Below, one piece after another: positions 1 through 11,993 of a stretch of DNA of 64,000 nt. The DNA is taken from contig CM049312.1 of NCBI GenBank assembly GCA_026874595.1, positions 66,310,929 through 66,374,928 of the forward strand, read 5' to 3'. How positions within the stretch are numbered: the first letter of the stretch is position 1; each line of letters opens with the position of its first letter. The stretch comes from Sipunculus nudus (Eukaryota; Annelida; Sipuncula; Golfingiida; Sipunculidae). Below the pieces are notes generated by a model. It searched no databases. It was not told where the DNA came from and saw nothing but the letters and a program-made list of their open reading frames with translations. Made by a program: the position numbers and the translations under genes.

Positions 1-575
1 GAAATTTTTCACTATTCTCCGGGTGTTTGGGGCCCCATAGCTCAAAGGATATGGGTAACAGAGACCTAATTTTTAGTTTCCATGGAGACTTTTCATAGGT
101 CTCTTAGAATTTCAAGAATGAAGATTCTAGGTCCAGTTTTTATGATTTGGCCCTGTTAACAGATGTCCACATTTATAAAGGTCTCAAAAATAGAGAAAAA
201 AAATCGTTAAAAAATTGAAAAATACAGGTGGCGCCAGCAGTCTGCAGGAACTGATGGAACATCTCATGATCAATATGTATGCCAAAAATTATGACCATCA
301 GTGATGTAGTTAATGAGATATTGAATTTTTTGAAGAAATTTTTCACTATTCTGGGGGGTACTTTTGGGCCCCATAGCTCGAAGGATATGGATAACAGAGA
401 TCTAATTCCAGGTTTCCAAGGAGATTTTTTATGGACCTCTCTGGATGTAAAGTAAGGAGATTCCAGGTCCAGCGGTTACGATTTGTGCCGGACGGACAGA
501 CGGAAGGACGACGGACAAAAACCCATCGCTATAGCCCAGCATGACTGAAAGTCAGCTGAACTAAAAACCTTTGTA
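1..575 (+). repeat. Dispersed repeat (GGTGGCGCCA family), cut by window edge
   Basis: The block starting at base 1 (CACTATTCTCCGGG, GGGGCCCCATAGCTC, GGATATGGGTAACAGAG) recurs in tandem from about 333, so the unit is about 330 bp. Between the two lies GGTGGCGCCAGCAG. The right end carries GGACGGACAGACGGAAGGACG and then GACTGAAAGTCAGCTGA. The same modules occur near 46.8-47.15, 57.4-57.65 and 59.9-60.26 kb, so this is a genomic repeat family. No coding potential was seen. Confidence 0.8.
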
Positions 576-904
576 AAAAACTCGACACACTTGCTTGGTG
601 CTTAGAATATAAATTGTTCATTGTTGGGCGAGCTGATTCATATAACGTTAATGAGTTAGTATATGGAACACACACACACACATACATATATATAGGCATA
701 CGAATATAATGTATTTAATCTAAAGAACTTGTTCTCATTATACTTTATACAGAGTGATGCAGAGGAAATGCATCAGAATTGTGCAACACAACAGTAGACA
801 AAGATTCGAATGTAGATGCTAACGCTGTCTCTTCATTCGTCAGTTATTGACGAAAACTGAAGCTTTACTGTTACTCAGAGAACAAAGATATAAAATAAGA
901 TACA

Positions 905-1770
905 CATTCTAGCGGCTGCCATTGAGGTTAATAACACCTACTTAATAATAAGATTTTCGAGTTCCAACTAAATCCATAAAATCAGTCCGGTCCCTTTATT
1001 GAAAAATCGGTCCGGTCCCACCAAGCCCAAATCTGTGGACCTGGTCTGTGCTTTCAACTCTTCTGTATCCGAGTTTTAGTAGGTTTTAAATCACTCTACT
1101 CGAAATGATCAATTAAATTGCTCATTTGGAACAGGGCCTTCAATACTGAGTGTATGTTTTTGCTATATAATTCATCCAAAAGCTGTCTCTCTAGGGAATC
1201 TATGTCTCCCTGAACCTTTATATATTTAATACCTTGAAAATAAACAACTAACATAAAAGTGACGGCATTTCGCGAGAAAGGATTTTCAGGTGAAATATTT
1301 ATTTAGCTTCAGAAACGATTCAATTTCGATTCCCTCATAACTGATAGGGGTACATTGCATAGACACAATGAAAGGCATGCGTTTGAAAGAAATATTACTA
1401 AAATATAGATAAACCCTACACCTGGTGGCAAGCAAAACTTTTGTTAAGACTACATCGGAATCGGTAACCGCCTACCTTGTACTAACGTTTCTAAAGGTGA
1501 CATTTAAATAAATTTTAATCATAAAAATCGTGTAATATGTTGTTTGCAAACTGATTTGTATTATTTTTACCTGATTTCATAAATCCACAAAGGTAGATAT
1601 CTTCATCATCGACTTCGAAGTCCTTAATACCCGCCAGATGTTCTAATTTTGTCGTATTGAAATACCAGGTCCCATCCAGATAGCTGACACATTCTGAATC
1701 AAAGGGCGTGGTGTTATAACTCAAAGTGGATGCCATATTGCAGTTCAAACTCTGGAAAAACATGAGAAAG
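905..1770 (-). repeat. Left arm of an inverted duplication (partner about 11150-11993)
   Basis: Read on the minus strand, this segment matches the plus strand at about 11150-11993. The match covers a 181-bp exon-like segment and several hundred bases on its 3' side; for example AAATCTTATTATTAA near 950 and at 11979, and the CGGTCCGGTCCCACCAAGCCC region at 1009 versus 11868. The arms are diverged by substitutions and small indels, so the duplication is not recent. Confidence 0.75.
1571..1751 (-). CDS. Unrecognised exon, intact copy
   Basis: On the minus strand TTTTTCCAG precedes position 1751 and the segment ends ATCAG|GTAAAA at 1571, giving a 181-bp exon (phase 0 in, phase 1 out). It encodes about 60 residues including NTTPFDSECVSYLDG and FEVDDEDIYLCGF. 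A diverged copy of identical length at 11179-11359 keeps the same splice signals, and its differences are mostly conservative (Glu/Asp, Thr/Ser). That suggests real past coding constraint. The family is not recognised; the DxxxYxC ending faintly recalls an Ig-type F strand, but the cysteine spacing is too short to claim it. No other exon of this gene was found. Confidence 0.55.
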
Positions 1771-1784
1771 GTTGAATTTGTCAT

Positions 1785-3590
1785 TCTGGTCGCAATTTGT
1801 ACATCGGACGGGTAATAACCCTCGGACTTTGGGGGTTAGGGTTGTTTCATTAGAATAAATGATGGGCCATTTTGCCACATGTTCATCACTTTCCAGTACC
1901 GCCGTACTAGGTGTGACAGTAAATTGGTACATATTGGTATAACAGTAAATCCAAACAAGAGTTATATGATTAACTTGACCCTAAACTTTGAATGTCAACT
2001 ACGAAAACGCTATTGAGGGCACTGATTATTTGGTCGATAATAAGATGACTATTTATTTTTGTTATCCTTGTATCCTTTCTCCCGCCCTGCGGATGCGGAG
2101 ATATTGATTTGGGTTTGTCGGTCTGTTTGTCTGTCTGTCTCTTTGTCCGTCCGTCAGGCTCAAATTTCCAGGTGCCGTCAAGTTATCTTCACATTTCATA
2201 ATTGGTTGCTTATCAAGCACGAAAGACAACAAGATCCCAGCGCGGGGTACATTAATTCCACGAATTTGCTTATTTTTGTACTATTTTGGTCACATGTATG
2301 ACATAACCGAAATAAGCCCAGCTCTTCGCTGTTAGGCCAGTACTGATCAGCACTTACTCAAAAATTCAAGAACGTGTTATTCAGCAAAAATACATTATTG
2401 AGCATTTTTTTCTTTCATATTCAATCAACAAACGGATCTATATTTTTTTTTGTAGCAAAATAACCCCACAAATAACGATCTATAATGGTGCGATGTGAAG
2501 ATGGCCCCATTTACACACTTTTTCCTGGAGCGGTCTACATCGTTTATCAAAGTCCCCAAAGATTTCGAGGATTTTCGGTATGGAGCGCGTAATTTGGGGT
2601 GGTCGTATTTGTGAAATACTTACCTTGGTCGAATTTCCTGGCTTAATGAGGGTCCACATGAGTATGTGTCAATTGCATATCTTTAATGTGTATGACAACA
2701 ACATATTTAATTTTGTGAAGGACCCTGATTATGAATGTTTGTGGTGTGTAGAAAAAAAATTTGCTATTATATATTCATTCATGACAAAAATAAATAGACA
2801 TGTAAATGTACACATATGCAATGCCTGATGACTAACATTTAATCACAGTAGAGGTAATACCATAACCATCGACCGAATTTATTTATTTATTATTAATATA
2901 TCTTTATTAAGGGTGGCTGGTTCAGAATCTACTGATCTTCAACCAGGGCCTGATTCAAACACATATTGAACATAATACTGATCAAGTTAGCGCTGACTGC
3001 GGCCTGGTGTTGCCGCGTTGATTACTCACTTTCTTTCCGAGGCATGGTAACATAACAATTTATCTGACAATGCAAGAAAATATGTGGAATTTGAGCCCAT
3101 ATGAGCTTTTAATATGCATTTTATTGGTTTCTCAATGGTCAGTGTAAAGTATGCACAGAGGTACAAATAACCAGGTCGTTAATTGGACCAATGAAGATCG
3201 AACTTTATGTGATGAGTAGGAATACAGAGTTTTCCTCCACGAACTTCCGGTTGTTAAAATATAAGCGATTACTGTAGGGCAATTAGTATCGTTAGGTTAA
3301 TACAAGAGCTCAAGACCACATAACAGTCTGCCCGATCATGTTGAACTTTTTTTCAATGCCAAAATGGGTATAAAACAAGGAAAATTCTTTACATAACACG
3401 AATAAAATAGAACTACAAAAATACAATCAAATTAAAAATGAATATCTTGATATATAAACTAGCACACAACCACAAATTATGTTTGGCCGCAACAATATTA
3501 ATTCATAAAATATTAATTTAAAGGAATTTAATGTTTTACAAATTCTTTGAATTGATTAAAGGCCAGCTAGTTTAATATAGTGCAATTGAA
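1785..3590. other. Non-coding, no gene recognised
   Basis: AT-rich sequence without conserved coding signal. It contains a short C/T-rich stretch at about 2110-2155 of the TCTGTCTGTC/CCGTCCGTC kind that marks bivalve dispersed repeats, and otherwise nothing that I recognise. Confidence 0.5.
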
Positions 3591-3594
3591 GCCA

Positions 3595-3895
3595 TCCTAG
3601 GAGGAGATTAGGATTCTGATCTGGGCTGGTCCAGTTTAAAATCAGTCTACCACAGGATTATAAACTTTACCGGCCGAGATTAAAATTGTAATCTGGGCTG
3701 GCCAAGTTTAAATTCAGTCAAGACCAGATTTAAATCCTGGAGTCTTCACCACAGGATTGTAATCTGGACTGGCCCAGATCAAAATTTTAATCTAGGCGAG
3801 CCCAGTTTAAAACTGGTCTGGCCCAGATAAGAATTTTATCTGGGCAGTGCAAATCAAAATTCTGATCTGGGCTGGCCCAGTTTTAAGATGCCTCG
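3595..3895. repeat. Degenerate array of CTGGGCTGGCCCAG palindromes
   Basis: About 300 bp in which near-palindromic cores (CTGGGCTGGCCCAG, CTGGACTGGCCCAG, CTGGGCTGGTCCAG) alternate with A/T-rich linkers such as TTTAAAATCAG and ATCAAAATT. At least seven cores or half-cores are visible. It ends at an (AT)n tract at about 3898-3927. It looks like a minisatellite or the end of a foldback element. Confidence 0.65.
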
Positions 3896-4334
3896 ATATA
3901 TATAATTATATATATATATATATATAGACAAAGCGCTGCTGTGAAGGTTTTGTAAATTGTTTCCCGTAAGGACACGTGGCTGTATTTATTTTTCCTATAT
4001 AGCATCTACAAAACACCTGAAGTTTGGGCCTCTTAAATAATTTTCAATAAATTCTTATATAAAATGTATAACATTTTCTCACCATCCTGGTCCGAATGCA
4101 GTGAAGCCAAAATTACCCCTCCAAGCAGTCCAAAAATAACAAGTCTTTGATTGGCCAGAATTTTAAAAATATTTGACTGATACCATTAATTTTGTGCGAG
4201 ATTATGCTAAACATACATAAAAAATCAAACAATAGTTTTTTTTAGGCCTCTTGCCATAACGGCTGAGCAAACCATAGCAGGCCAAACCATTCACTTCTCG
4301 CCTTCAGAGTCACTCGACCCAAGATCAGGTAAAC

Positions 4335-5005
4335 AAATAGGACCACATGATCATAGGTGCGTAGTCCGTATTCATAATACGTATGCGTATACCGCATGCG
4401 TAGTCCGCATGTGTAACTTGAGTTAGTCCGCAAAAATCGCTTTGTAGACTTTTCAACTTGGCCGTTTCCATTCATCCATATGCGTAGTCCGCATGCGTAG
4501 TCCGTATCCGCTGGCTGCCAGGGGCGATTTTTGCGCACTACGCATACCAATCATCGTGTCGTTTCAGGTTTAGCATAGAGTTTTCCCATTCAGGCCATGC
4601 TGTAAATAGTCTCTATTTCCAACTGGTATAAATGTCATTTCTGGCATCAGTCTTTCGGAAACCAAACTTACTGGCATTTGGTTGAATGTTGTTTTCCTTT
4701 CTTTATCACACACAACGTTTTCTGAATTATTGAAGCGTAATCATTATTGCCGCATATAAAATATTACTTATTATGATCTTTTAAAAATTCTATTATTTCA
4801 ATTTTATTGTTTAAACTTTTGATGCTAATATATACAAATGTACAATAAATATGGCTTGCAAAAAAAGAAAACCAGCTACGAGCACCTATTAATACGGAGT
4901 ACGGACTCCGCATATACGTACTTATGAAAAACGAACTTTGCGGATAGGGACTACGCATACGGACTACACATGTGGACTATGGATACGGACAATGCACCTA
5001 TGGAA
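4335..5005. repeat. Inverted pair of GCGTAGTCCGCAT arrays
   Basis: From about 4355 to 4545 the motif GCGTAGTCCG(C/T)A recurs six or more times. From about 4895 to 5000 the reverse complement (TACGGACT, GGACTACGCATACGG) recurs. The arms face each other across about 350 bp of AT-rich sequence, a layout typical of foldback/MITE elements with degenerate sub-terminal repeats. The small open frames here come from the repeat. Confidence 0.6.
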
Positions 5006-5009
5006 AACT

Positions 5010-6690
5010 ACCTTCACGTGTATACATGATGTAGGATATCCAGGATTGTATTGTTTATAAATTGCATTTTCCTAACTGATTTCAAGGCTAAAGTATGTTA
5101 ATAGCATCCAGAGTGCAAAAAAGTGACAGTGACAAAACAAGTTGCCACTGGCTGTAGGAAAACAATGTATTATGATAAATTCTACTATGTCCGCTGACTG
5201 AGGTACATAAATCTGTATCCCCAGACGAAGTCCGTTTCATGACGGTCCCGCCACAGCCGCAGAAATATCTTGTAAGCAAGATAATTAAAAACACATTTCA
5301 AGGATTTTTATCAAACTATATATGTTATAGATATAGGTAAGAGGACGTAGCCTATATAAAATGGCCTTTACTAGGAGAGTGACCTTGACCTTGAGTAGGT
5401 CTATTAATCCTAAAATTCCCACAAATTCTTGAATGTCTCAAGAAAGCTTGCATGGATTGGTAAAAAAATCAAGGTGACCGAAGATCTTGAATAGCCCTGT
5501 TTTGTGCGAAATAACTGTAGGCGCCACCTATTATTCTTTTCTTGTTTTTGCGCCTTGTAATACCCCATCATTGCCACTTGACGGGAGTGTGAACATCATA
5601 AGTAAAAATACCTAATGAGATAGGTCATGGGATGAGGTCTGTTTAAATTTGGGTCATGACTTTTACCGTGAAAGTGGCCCTGACCTTGAATATTTCCATA
5701 TTTTGTGAAAATCACACGCCTGTTATGATCTCTCCAGTTTTGATAGACATATGTATCTCAAACTTGACTATGTATGGCCCACTACTAATGTAAGAAACCT
5801 ATAGGTTCTAGGGTCACAAGGTCAAAGGGACAAGGGCGCAGGACTCACATCTTTAAAAATATTGTGGATGAAATTAAAGCCAAACATTTCAACCCAGTGC
5901 TCTAATCTTGCACATATAGCTCACCTGCCAATAGAGATAGATCCCTATCACAAGATTAAAGACATCAATGATTGTAAATATGTGGACAGATGTTCATGGA
6001 AGAAATAAAAGGCACTAGATGACACAAGGTTAAACCTCAACTGAACTGCAATAATGAACATATTGTAAACTGTTACTACTACATTGTATTTCCCCAATGA
6101 ACCATATCTTTCCAAAAAATGATTAACAAAAATGCTGCAAACTTTAACAAGCCCATGTTTATCTAAAGAAATAATCAATTGCTCAAATAAGAATGTTTGT
6201 TTGCCAGCTCAGACAAAACTCTTTAGACAAAAAACCTTCAGATAAAAGTCCCCTTTTATGACCCAGAGTTGGACAAAAGACTAACTTTGCACATTAGAAT
6301 ACTTACTGCAACACATTTCTTGAGACAGATGTTTTTATTTTTTTTAACGTATTTGATTTTTGTACTTTTGTATATATTTTAATTGAATGACCTTTCATTT
6401 GTTTCTTTATGAAGTTACAAGTACTGTATATATCTATTTAAGAAAATACATATTTTAAATGATTTGTTTTAATGTTAGGGCATGTTTCCTGGAAACGATA
6501 TTACACAATGTCTGATTTATGAGTTAAATTATTTGTGCTGAGTATCATTCAGCACAGGTCATATGATAAGTAACAGAATATATACTACCGGTTTTATATA
6601 TAATTATACAAATAGAGGAATCAAATTTTGTCATACATTTTTACCACTACGTATTTTAGTGCAACGTGCTGCACTCAACAGGTAAGACTG
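5010..6690. other. Non-coding; fragments of the GTGACCTTGACC repeat
   Basis: At 5370-5870 there are degraded modules of the dispersed repeat (GTGACCTTGACCTTGAG at about 5382, GGGTCACAAGGTCAAAGGG at about 5812, and GGCGCCACC at about 5521). The rest is AT-rich and shows no gene. Confidence 0.55.
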
Positions 6691-6949
6691 TCTGATTGAA
6701 ATGTTATGGTTCCGCTAAAATAGCACATGTAGAGAATTTTTTTATAAAGTATACGGCTCTTCATAATGTTTCTTTTTATCCAGGTGATTTTGCCAAACCC
6801 TGTGGACAGCTTTCGAGAAACTCCCCGCAGCTCACTCTGCACAGTCTTGCCCTGACATGCACGCCCTCAAGGGCATGGCTTATTCTCTTTATCATCTTTA
6901 TCAGACTCATGAACAACTTTCACTTGTTCTTGAAGATCCAAGTCATATA

Positions 6950-7260
6950 TCCCATTCTCACGGCAAACGTTTCATACCGATTTCTGCAAAGCGGTTTGGC
7001 CAAAACATTTAAGTCTGTTCACTCGGGCATACGGCCAAATCGTTTTCATACCTTTTTTAAAAAGTTTCAAACTGTTCATAAGACAGTTAAGCAAAGCGGA
7101 TAAAATGATTCGCATTCAAAACGTTTATGAAACTACCTCCTGAGCTTGACCCAAAACGCTTTAGCGGAAACGCTATGAAAACGTTTTGGATTGCCGTGTG
7201 AATGCCCCAAACGTTTTCAAAACGTTTTGAAACCGTTTGATTTTGCAGTGTGAAAGGGGT
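6950..7260. repeat. Degenerate AAAACGTTTT-rich array, possible MITE
   Basis: Variants of CAAACGTTT, CAAAACGTTTT and AAGCGGTTTGGCC recur, ending with TTTTGCAGTGTGAAAGGGGTATC. The last phrase resembles the terminus of non-autonomous DNA elements whose interior is degenerate repeats (compare about 32.56-33.80 kb, which ends in TAGTGTAAACGCGGCAT). I could not pair a clear opposite terminus. Confidence 0.4.
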
Positions 7261-7261
7261 A

Positions 7262-8359
7262 TCAATGCTTGAAAAGGGATAGATTGCAGAATGATGCTCT
7301 TTAAGGCTGTAATGCATGATAAAGTAATGTGGAGTACTCATATTTATTTTTTGCTATATTGATGAGTTTACCTTTTGCTTGCAAGGTATGCTGACCCCTC
7401 TGGTACAGAAGTATAGATCTGTGACAAGGAACTTGCATCCCAACTCACAGGATTGTTTACACAGATATAGTATATTCTTAGCTCAGATTCAAGTCTGCCA
7501 TGGGGTGATGAGGGCACATTCCAGACAATGCTTCCCTGCCTGGGTCAATCAGATGTAGATTTACTTGATTTTTACCACATTGATCATATTTGTTATATAC
7601 AATATATATCATATTAATATTAATGTTTTTCGCTAGGCATTTTGACTGAGAAGAAATGCAGTGGATTTTCCATGCAAATTGATAGAATTTCCATCAGTTT
7701 TTACAGGGATATCATACTGACCCCCCAGCTCCAAAAAGTGTATCATCCCCCCCCCCCCCGTTTCTAAAGCCTATGCATTTGGAGTAATTCCCCAGACTGT
7801 ATCATTAGCCCATTCAACTCGTTCAGTTTTCTATAAATAAACGTCATTTCGGTTAAGAACAGCAGGCGGCCCGCAATTTGCTGTACTTTGCTCCACTACT
7901 TACAAAAACACCTTGAATCACAAACATGGGAACATTACATATGGTACAATACTTACATGATCTCGTGAGCAAATAACTCTAAGCGTCTGTATTCTGTTGT
8001 AACCAGGTTCAAATGTGCTTCTAGTATATTTTTTGAATAATTAGGAAATACTGAATCTAGAATTCTTAGAATAACATAACATTTACACATTTTTGTTGGC
8101 CCAATGTCTTTTTTCTTCAACTCTTAGGCCCATCATGGTTTTTCCTTATTGCATTATCATACGGTTTTAGGTCACAAACTTTTCATCTATTACACATTGT
8201 ATTATGTACTTATCAGATTCAGTTTATGCTCATTGAAATAGGAAAATTTAAATTTTGTACAGCATTTTATTTCAGTCAATAAATTAAATATGTATTATTA
8301 TACTTCAGCTAATTTCCACTTTCTTCTTTATTTTATGATTAGCAAGGGATCATACATTC
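7262..8359. other. Non-coding, no gene recognised
   Basis: AT-rich sequence with a homopolymer C run at about 7748-7760. No exon with matching splice signals and no repeat shared with other parts of the window was noticed. Confidence 0.5.
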
Positions 8360-8822
8360 AAAGCTGTGGCTAAATTCTGTCTGCTATGTAATATAAATTA
8401 ATACAACAAGAAATCAGTCTTCCGTTGATGCGATTGTTGGTTGATTTGGTTTTGGTGGAAACTGCAGCCATCTTTGCAAGTTTTGAAATACTTTTGGTAA
8501 CTCTACTAAAACCTCGCAAATCACCAAGAAACTCAAGGAATTAGAAACACTTTACCAACTAACATGGTATCTGCCATGGAGAACCATCCAAGAGCTAGTG
8601 TTGTTACAACATGCCACCCCGCCGGAACATTGGCTTATGTAAGCAAGCCTGGTGTGTGCTACCGGATCCGGTTTGTGCTGTCAGTTCAAATATAATGTTA
8701 AAACATTTGCTCAGAGTGTACCTACTCGGCTAGTTCGTGGCCTACTTTGCTGGAGAAAGGAACATGACTTCGATAAAACTTTAAATATCATAAAAGGTCA
8801 ATGAAGCAGGATCAAAGTAGGA
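8360..8822 (+). repeat. Left arm of a 460-bp inverted repeat
   Basis: The reverse complement matches 10259-10702 over most of its length, for example AAGCTGTGGCTAAAT, CCAAGAGCTAGTGTTGTT, and CATAAAAGGTCAATGAAGC against GCTTCATTGACCTTTTATG. The arms are separated by about 1.4 kb with no recognised coding sequence. It fits a long-TIR (foldback) DNA element, or a local inverted duplication. Confidence 0.75.
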
Positions 8823-8837
8823 CAACTTTTTTTTATA

Positions 8838-10258
8838 AAATAAGTTACCCATTAGTCACAACGCTCAGCTGAATTTTTACATACTGATGATACATGTATT
8901 TATTACCATTTATTAGGGGTTACCATGACCTGATCTCATGATTATGAGGATATTTAGCAAAGACTTTCGTGGATAATGAATGAGACATTTCAGGGTCAAA
9001 CAGATACAATTTTTGCTATGTCTGACTATGTTCTCAAAATAATATTTTAAGCCAGCCGTTTGCGGAATATTGGTCATTTTGACCTAAATTCACGTTTTCA
9101 CGAAAATGTTACCAGAACCTCCCTGGATGTTGCAGTAGAAGATTCTAGGCCTAACAAATACAATTTCATCTGACTTTCAGGGTGCTCAAGTCATGTTTTT
9201 CTCTCCTATAGCATGCCAGATAAGGGGAATGGTGACATAACTACATGTTTCCAAATACATTTACCAAGAACCTCCCTGAATTTACATTATAAGAATCTAG
9301 GCAAATCATTGTGGCATAATAATCTGGAGATTCGTTCTACACATATGCATCTGTATATATAAGTCTGTATAATCACATGAAAGCTCAGAACCCTGTATAC
9401 TCCTGAATGTTCACTACACGCGAGATGTTTACTTGGTTTACAAAGTTCCTGATCACATGGTCCGATGCACGTGACACTGGAATGTCAGTTATCAGTTCAG
9501 TTCGCCCACACTGTGTATATACACAGGAATTTGCCGGCTCTCCATGCATCTAAACAACACAGGTCTCCACTGAAGTAGGCGCTCGCCCTTCAGGGCAAAG
9601 TCCAGAAAGGTCTAACAGATAGGCTCAGAGCCTTCTCTGTAAGAACACATAAGAAATGTCTTTCACAGCAGATGACTGCTGGAAACAACCAGCACTATGT
9701 ACTTGAATATTCTACTGCACGACAATATTCAGTACCACTCACAATTCGCGTATATATTGTCCTTGCCTCTTAATGGAACCCCCATACGGTAGAGTCACAT
9801 CGCCGGATTACCACTACCTCTGTAATCACGAAACCCACACCCGCAAGTCCTTTAGGGAGGCATCTGACCCCCTCAGACACTGATGTATTACGCTTAAGAA
9901 CAACGTTTCTCAGCTGATCAGACAATACCAGACCGTCTCTAGACCGGTGATAACCGGTCAGACTTCACCCTCTGGCCCACTCACCTAGGATTTGTAGTCT
10001 TTGAAGTCTACAATAAAATGTATTTCATAATGTAAATAGAGGTCATTGTAATATCTTCTATGACTTTCAAAATAAGGTCACTGTGACCTTTATTCTATGA
10101 GCTATATGAATGGACATGATCTGAGTACCTTATAAGTCGTATAGACAAAAAAAAATGTTAAAACTTCTAAATCTGCTGCATTTTTATATGGATATACAGT
10201 CCTACTTACCCAGGATGAAACCAGAGCCTACTCTCATTAAATAAGAGTCGTGTGCCGC
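8838..10258. other. Spacer between inverted arms; repeat fragment at left
   Basis: It begins with ACCCATTAGTCACAACGCTCAGCTG, the terminus seen on the GTGACCTTGACC repeats at 45.16, 54.30, 55.31 and 58.68 kb, followed by decayed modules (TACCATGACCTGATCTCATG). The rest, including about 9400-10000, shows no protein homology I recognise. Confidence 0.5.
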
Positions 10259-10702
10259 TCCCACTTTGCTCCAGCTTCATTGACCTTTTATGACATTAAA
10301 ACTTTTATCCAAGTCATGTTCTTGTCTCCAACAAAGGTGTCAAAAACTAGCCCATTAGGGACACTGTAAGCTAATGTTTTAACATTTTTTTAAACTGACA
10401 GTGCATACAAGATCTGGCAGCACACACGCATACATATTCCAACGTGCCGACGGGGTGGCATATTAACAACACTAGCTCTTGGATTTTTCTCTGTGGCAGA
10501 AACAATGTAACTTGGCAAAGTGTTCCTAAACATTGAGTTTCTGGGTGATTTGCAAGGTTTTTAGCAGAGTTACAAGCAGTATTAGCAGCATTTAAACCAA
10601 AAGCAAATCAATGAGCAATCACATCAATGTAAGACTGACACTGCTGACTTCTTGTTGGATTAAGTTATATTACATTGCAGACAGCATTTAGCCACAGCTT
10701 TC
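10259..10702 (-). repeat. Right arm of a 460-bp inverted repeat
   Basis: Reverse-complement partner of 8360-8822; shared landmarks include AACACTAGCTCTTGGAT, GGGTGGCAT and GTGATTTGC. Outside the arms the sequences no longer match, so 8360-10702 could be a single 2.3-kb element. Confidence 0.75.
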
Positions 10703-11149
10703 CTGCAGCCATTCTACACACACATCCGCATCAAATCATAGAGCCTATAGCTATCTGAAACATTTCTCGAATGTTTAAAACCTATTGTATATTTTCTGCA
10801 CACTTCGGCAACCTATGAGGAGGTCAAGTTTGGTTGCCACAACTGCACGGCAGCTCTTCCGCAAAGCATCTATATCAATATATTAAGGGTATTTAAACTG
10901 GGTCTCTTTATGCCTCTTTATACAGGACTGCAGCTGAATGGTAGTTTCGTCCTCACAGTATTGTTTTATTCTAACAATCGCTCATGGATATTTTTGTAAA
11001 GAGTGAATTTACAACCCCAACGTCTATCACAAATATCAGCTCATCAGTGTTATACTATCCTTTAAAGACTACCAAGTGAAAGACTAATAATTAATAAGTT
11101 TATACACATTTTCAAACCATTTATTAAAGAAGGGACTCATGGGTCACGG

Positions 11150-11993
11150 CACTCATGCTTTTTTCCTCATCTTTCCAGGGTGTGAACTACAATATGGCAT
11201 CGACGGTGCGTTATAACACCACGCCCTTTGATTCAGATTGTGTCAGCTATCTTGATGGAACCTGGCATTTCAGTAGAACAAAATTAGAACATCTGGCGGC
11301 TAGTAAGGACTTTGAAGTCGATGATGAAGATATATACCTTTGTGGATTTATGTAATCAGGTAAAAATAATACAAGTCAGTTTGCAAACTGCATATTACAC
11401 GAATTTTAGGATTAACAATTTATTTAAATGTCACCTTGAGAAACGTTAGTACAAATTAGGCGGTTAAAGATTCCGATGTAGTCTTAAAGAAAGTTGTTAG
11501 GATGTTGGTTAAATCTATGTTTTAGAAGTATTTCTTTCATACGCACGCCTTTAATTGTGTCTATGCAATATTATCCCATGTTGTAATGAGCGAACCTAAA
11601 TTGATTCGTCTCTGGAGACATATATATTACCTGACAATCTTTTATCGGGACATACCGTCACTTGAATGTTAATTGTTTATGTTCAGGGTATTAAACATAG
11701 TAAGGTTCACGAAAAATAGGATCCCTTATAAAACACTTTTCGGCTGAATTATTTAGCAGAAAATACAGTCTCAGTATTGACGGCCCAGTACCACATAAAC
11801 AATATTAAACCCTACCTATGCTAGGATACAGAAGGGGGTAGAAGTGCAGTCCAGATCCACAATCATGGGCTTGGCCGGGTCCGACCGCTTATCCATGGAC
11901 CGAACGTCTCAACTGCTCTACCTAATTTGCAAAGGTTTCTGATAAACAGATAACCTAATGAACTTATTTTCAACCCGCAAATCTTATTATTAA
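11150..11993 (+). repeat. Right arm of the inverted duplication carrying the unrecognised exon
   Basis: Matches the minus strand of about 905-1770. Homology starts a few bases before the exon acceptor and stops at the TTAA at 11990-11993, where a piggyBac-like terminus begins; the left arm continues uninterrupted there. So the arm is probably interrupted by that insertion. Confidence 0.7.
11179..11359 (+). pseudogene. Unrecognised exon, copy broken by a stop
   Basis: 181-bp exon with TTTCCAG acceptor and ATCAG|GTAAAA donor, the same length as the copy at 1571-1751. It shares NTTPFDS-CVSYLDGTW and KDFEVDDEDIYLCGFM with that copy. The Lys codon AAA after the final Met is TAA here, so the frame ends seven bases before the donor. 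Either the copy is dead or it acts as a terminal exon. The function of the protein is unknown. Confidence 0.6.
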
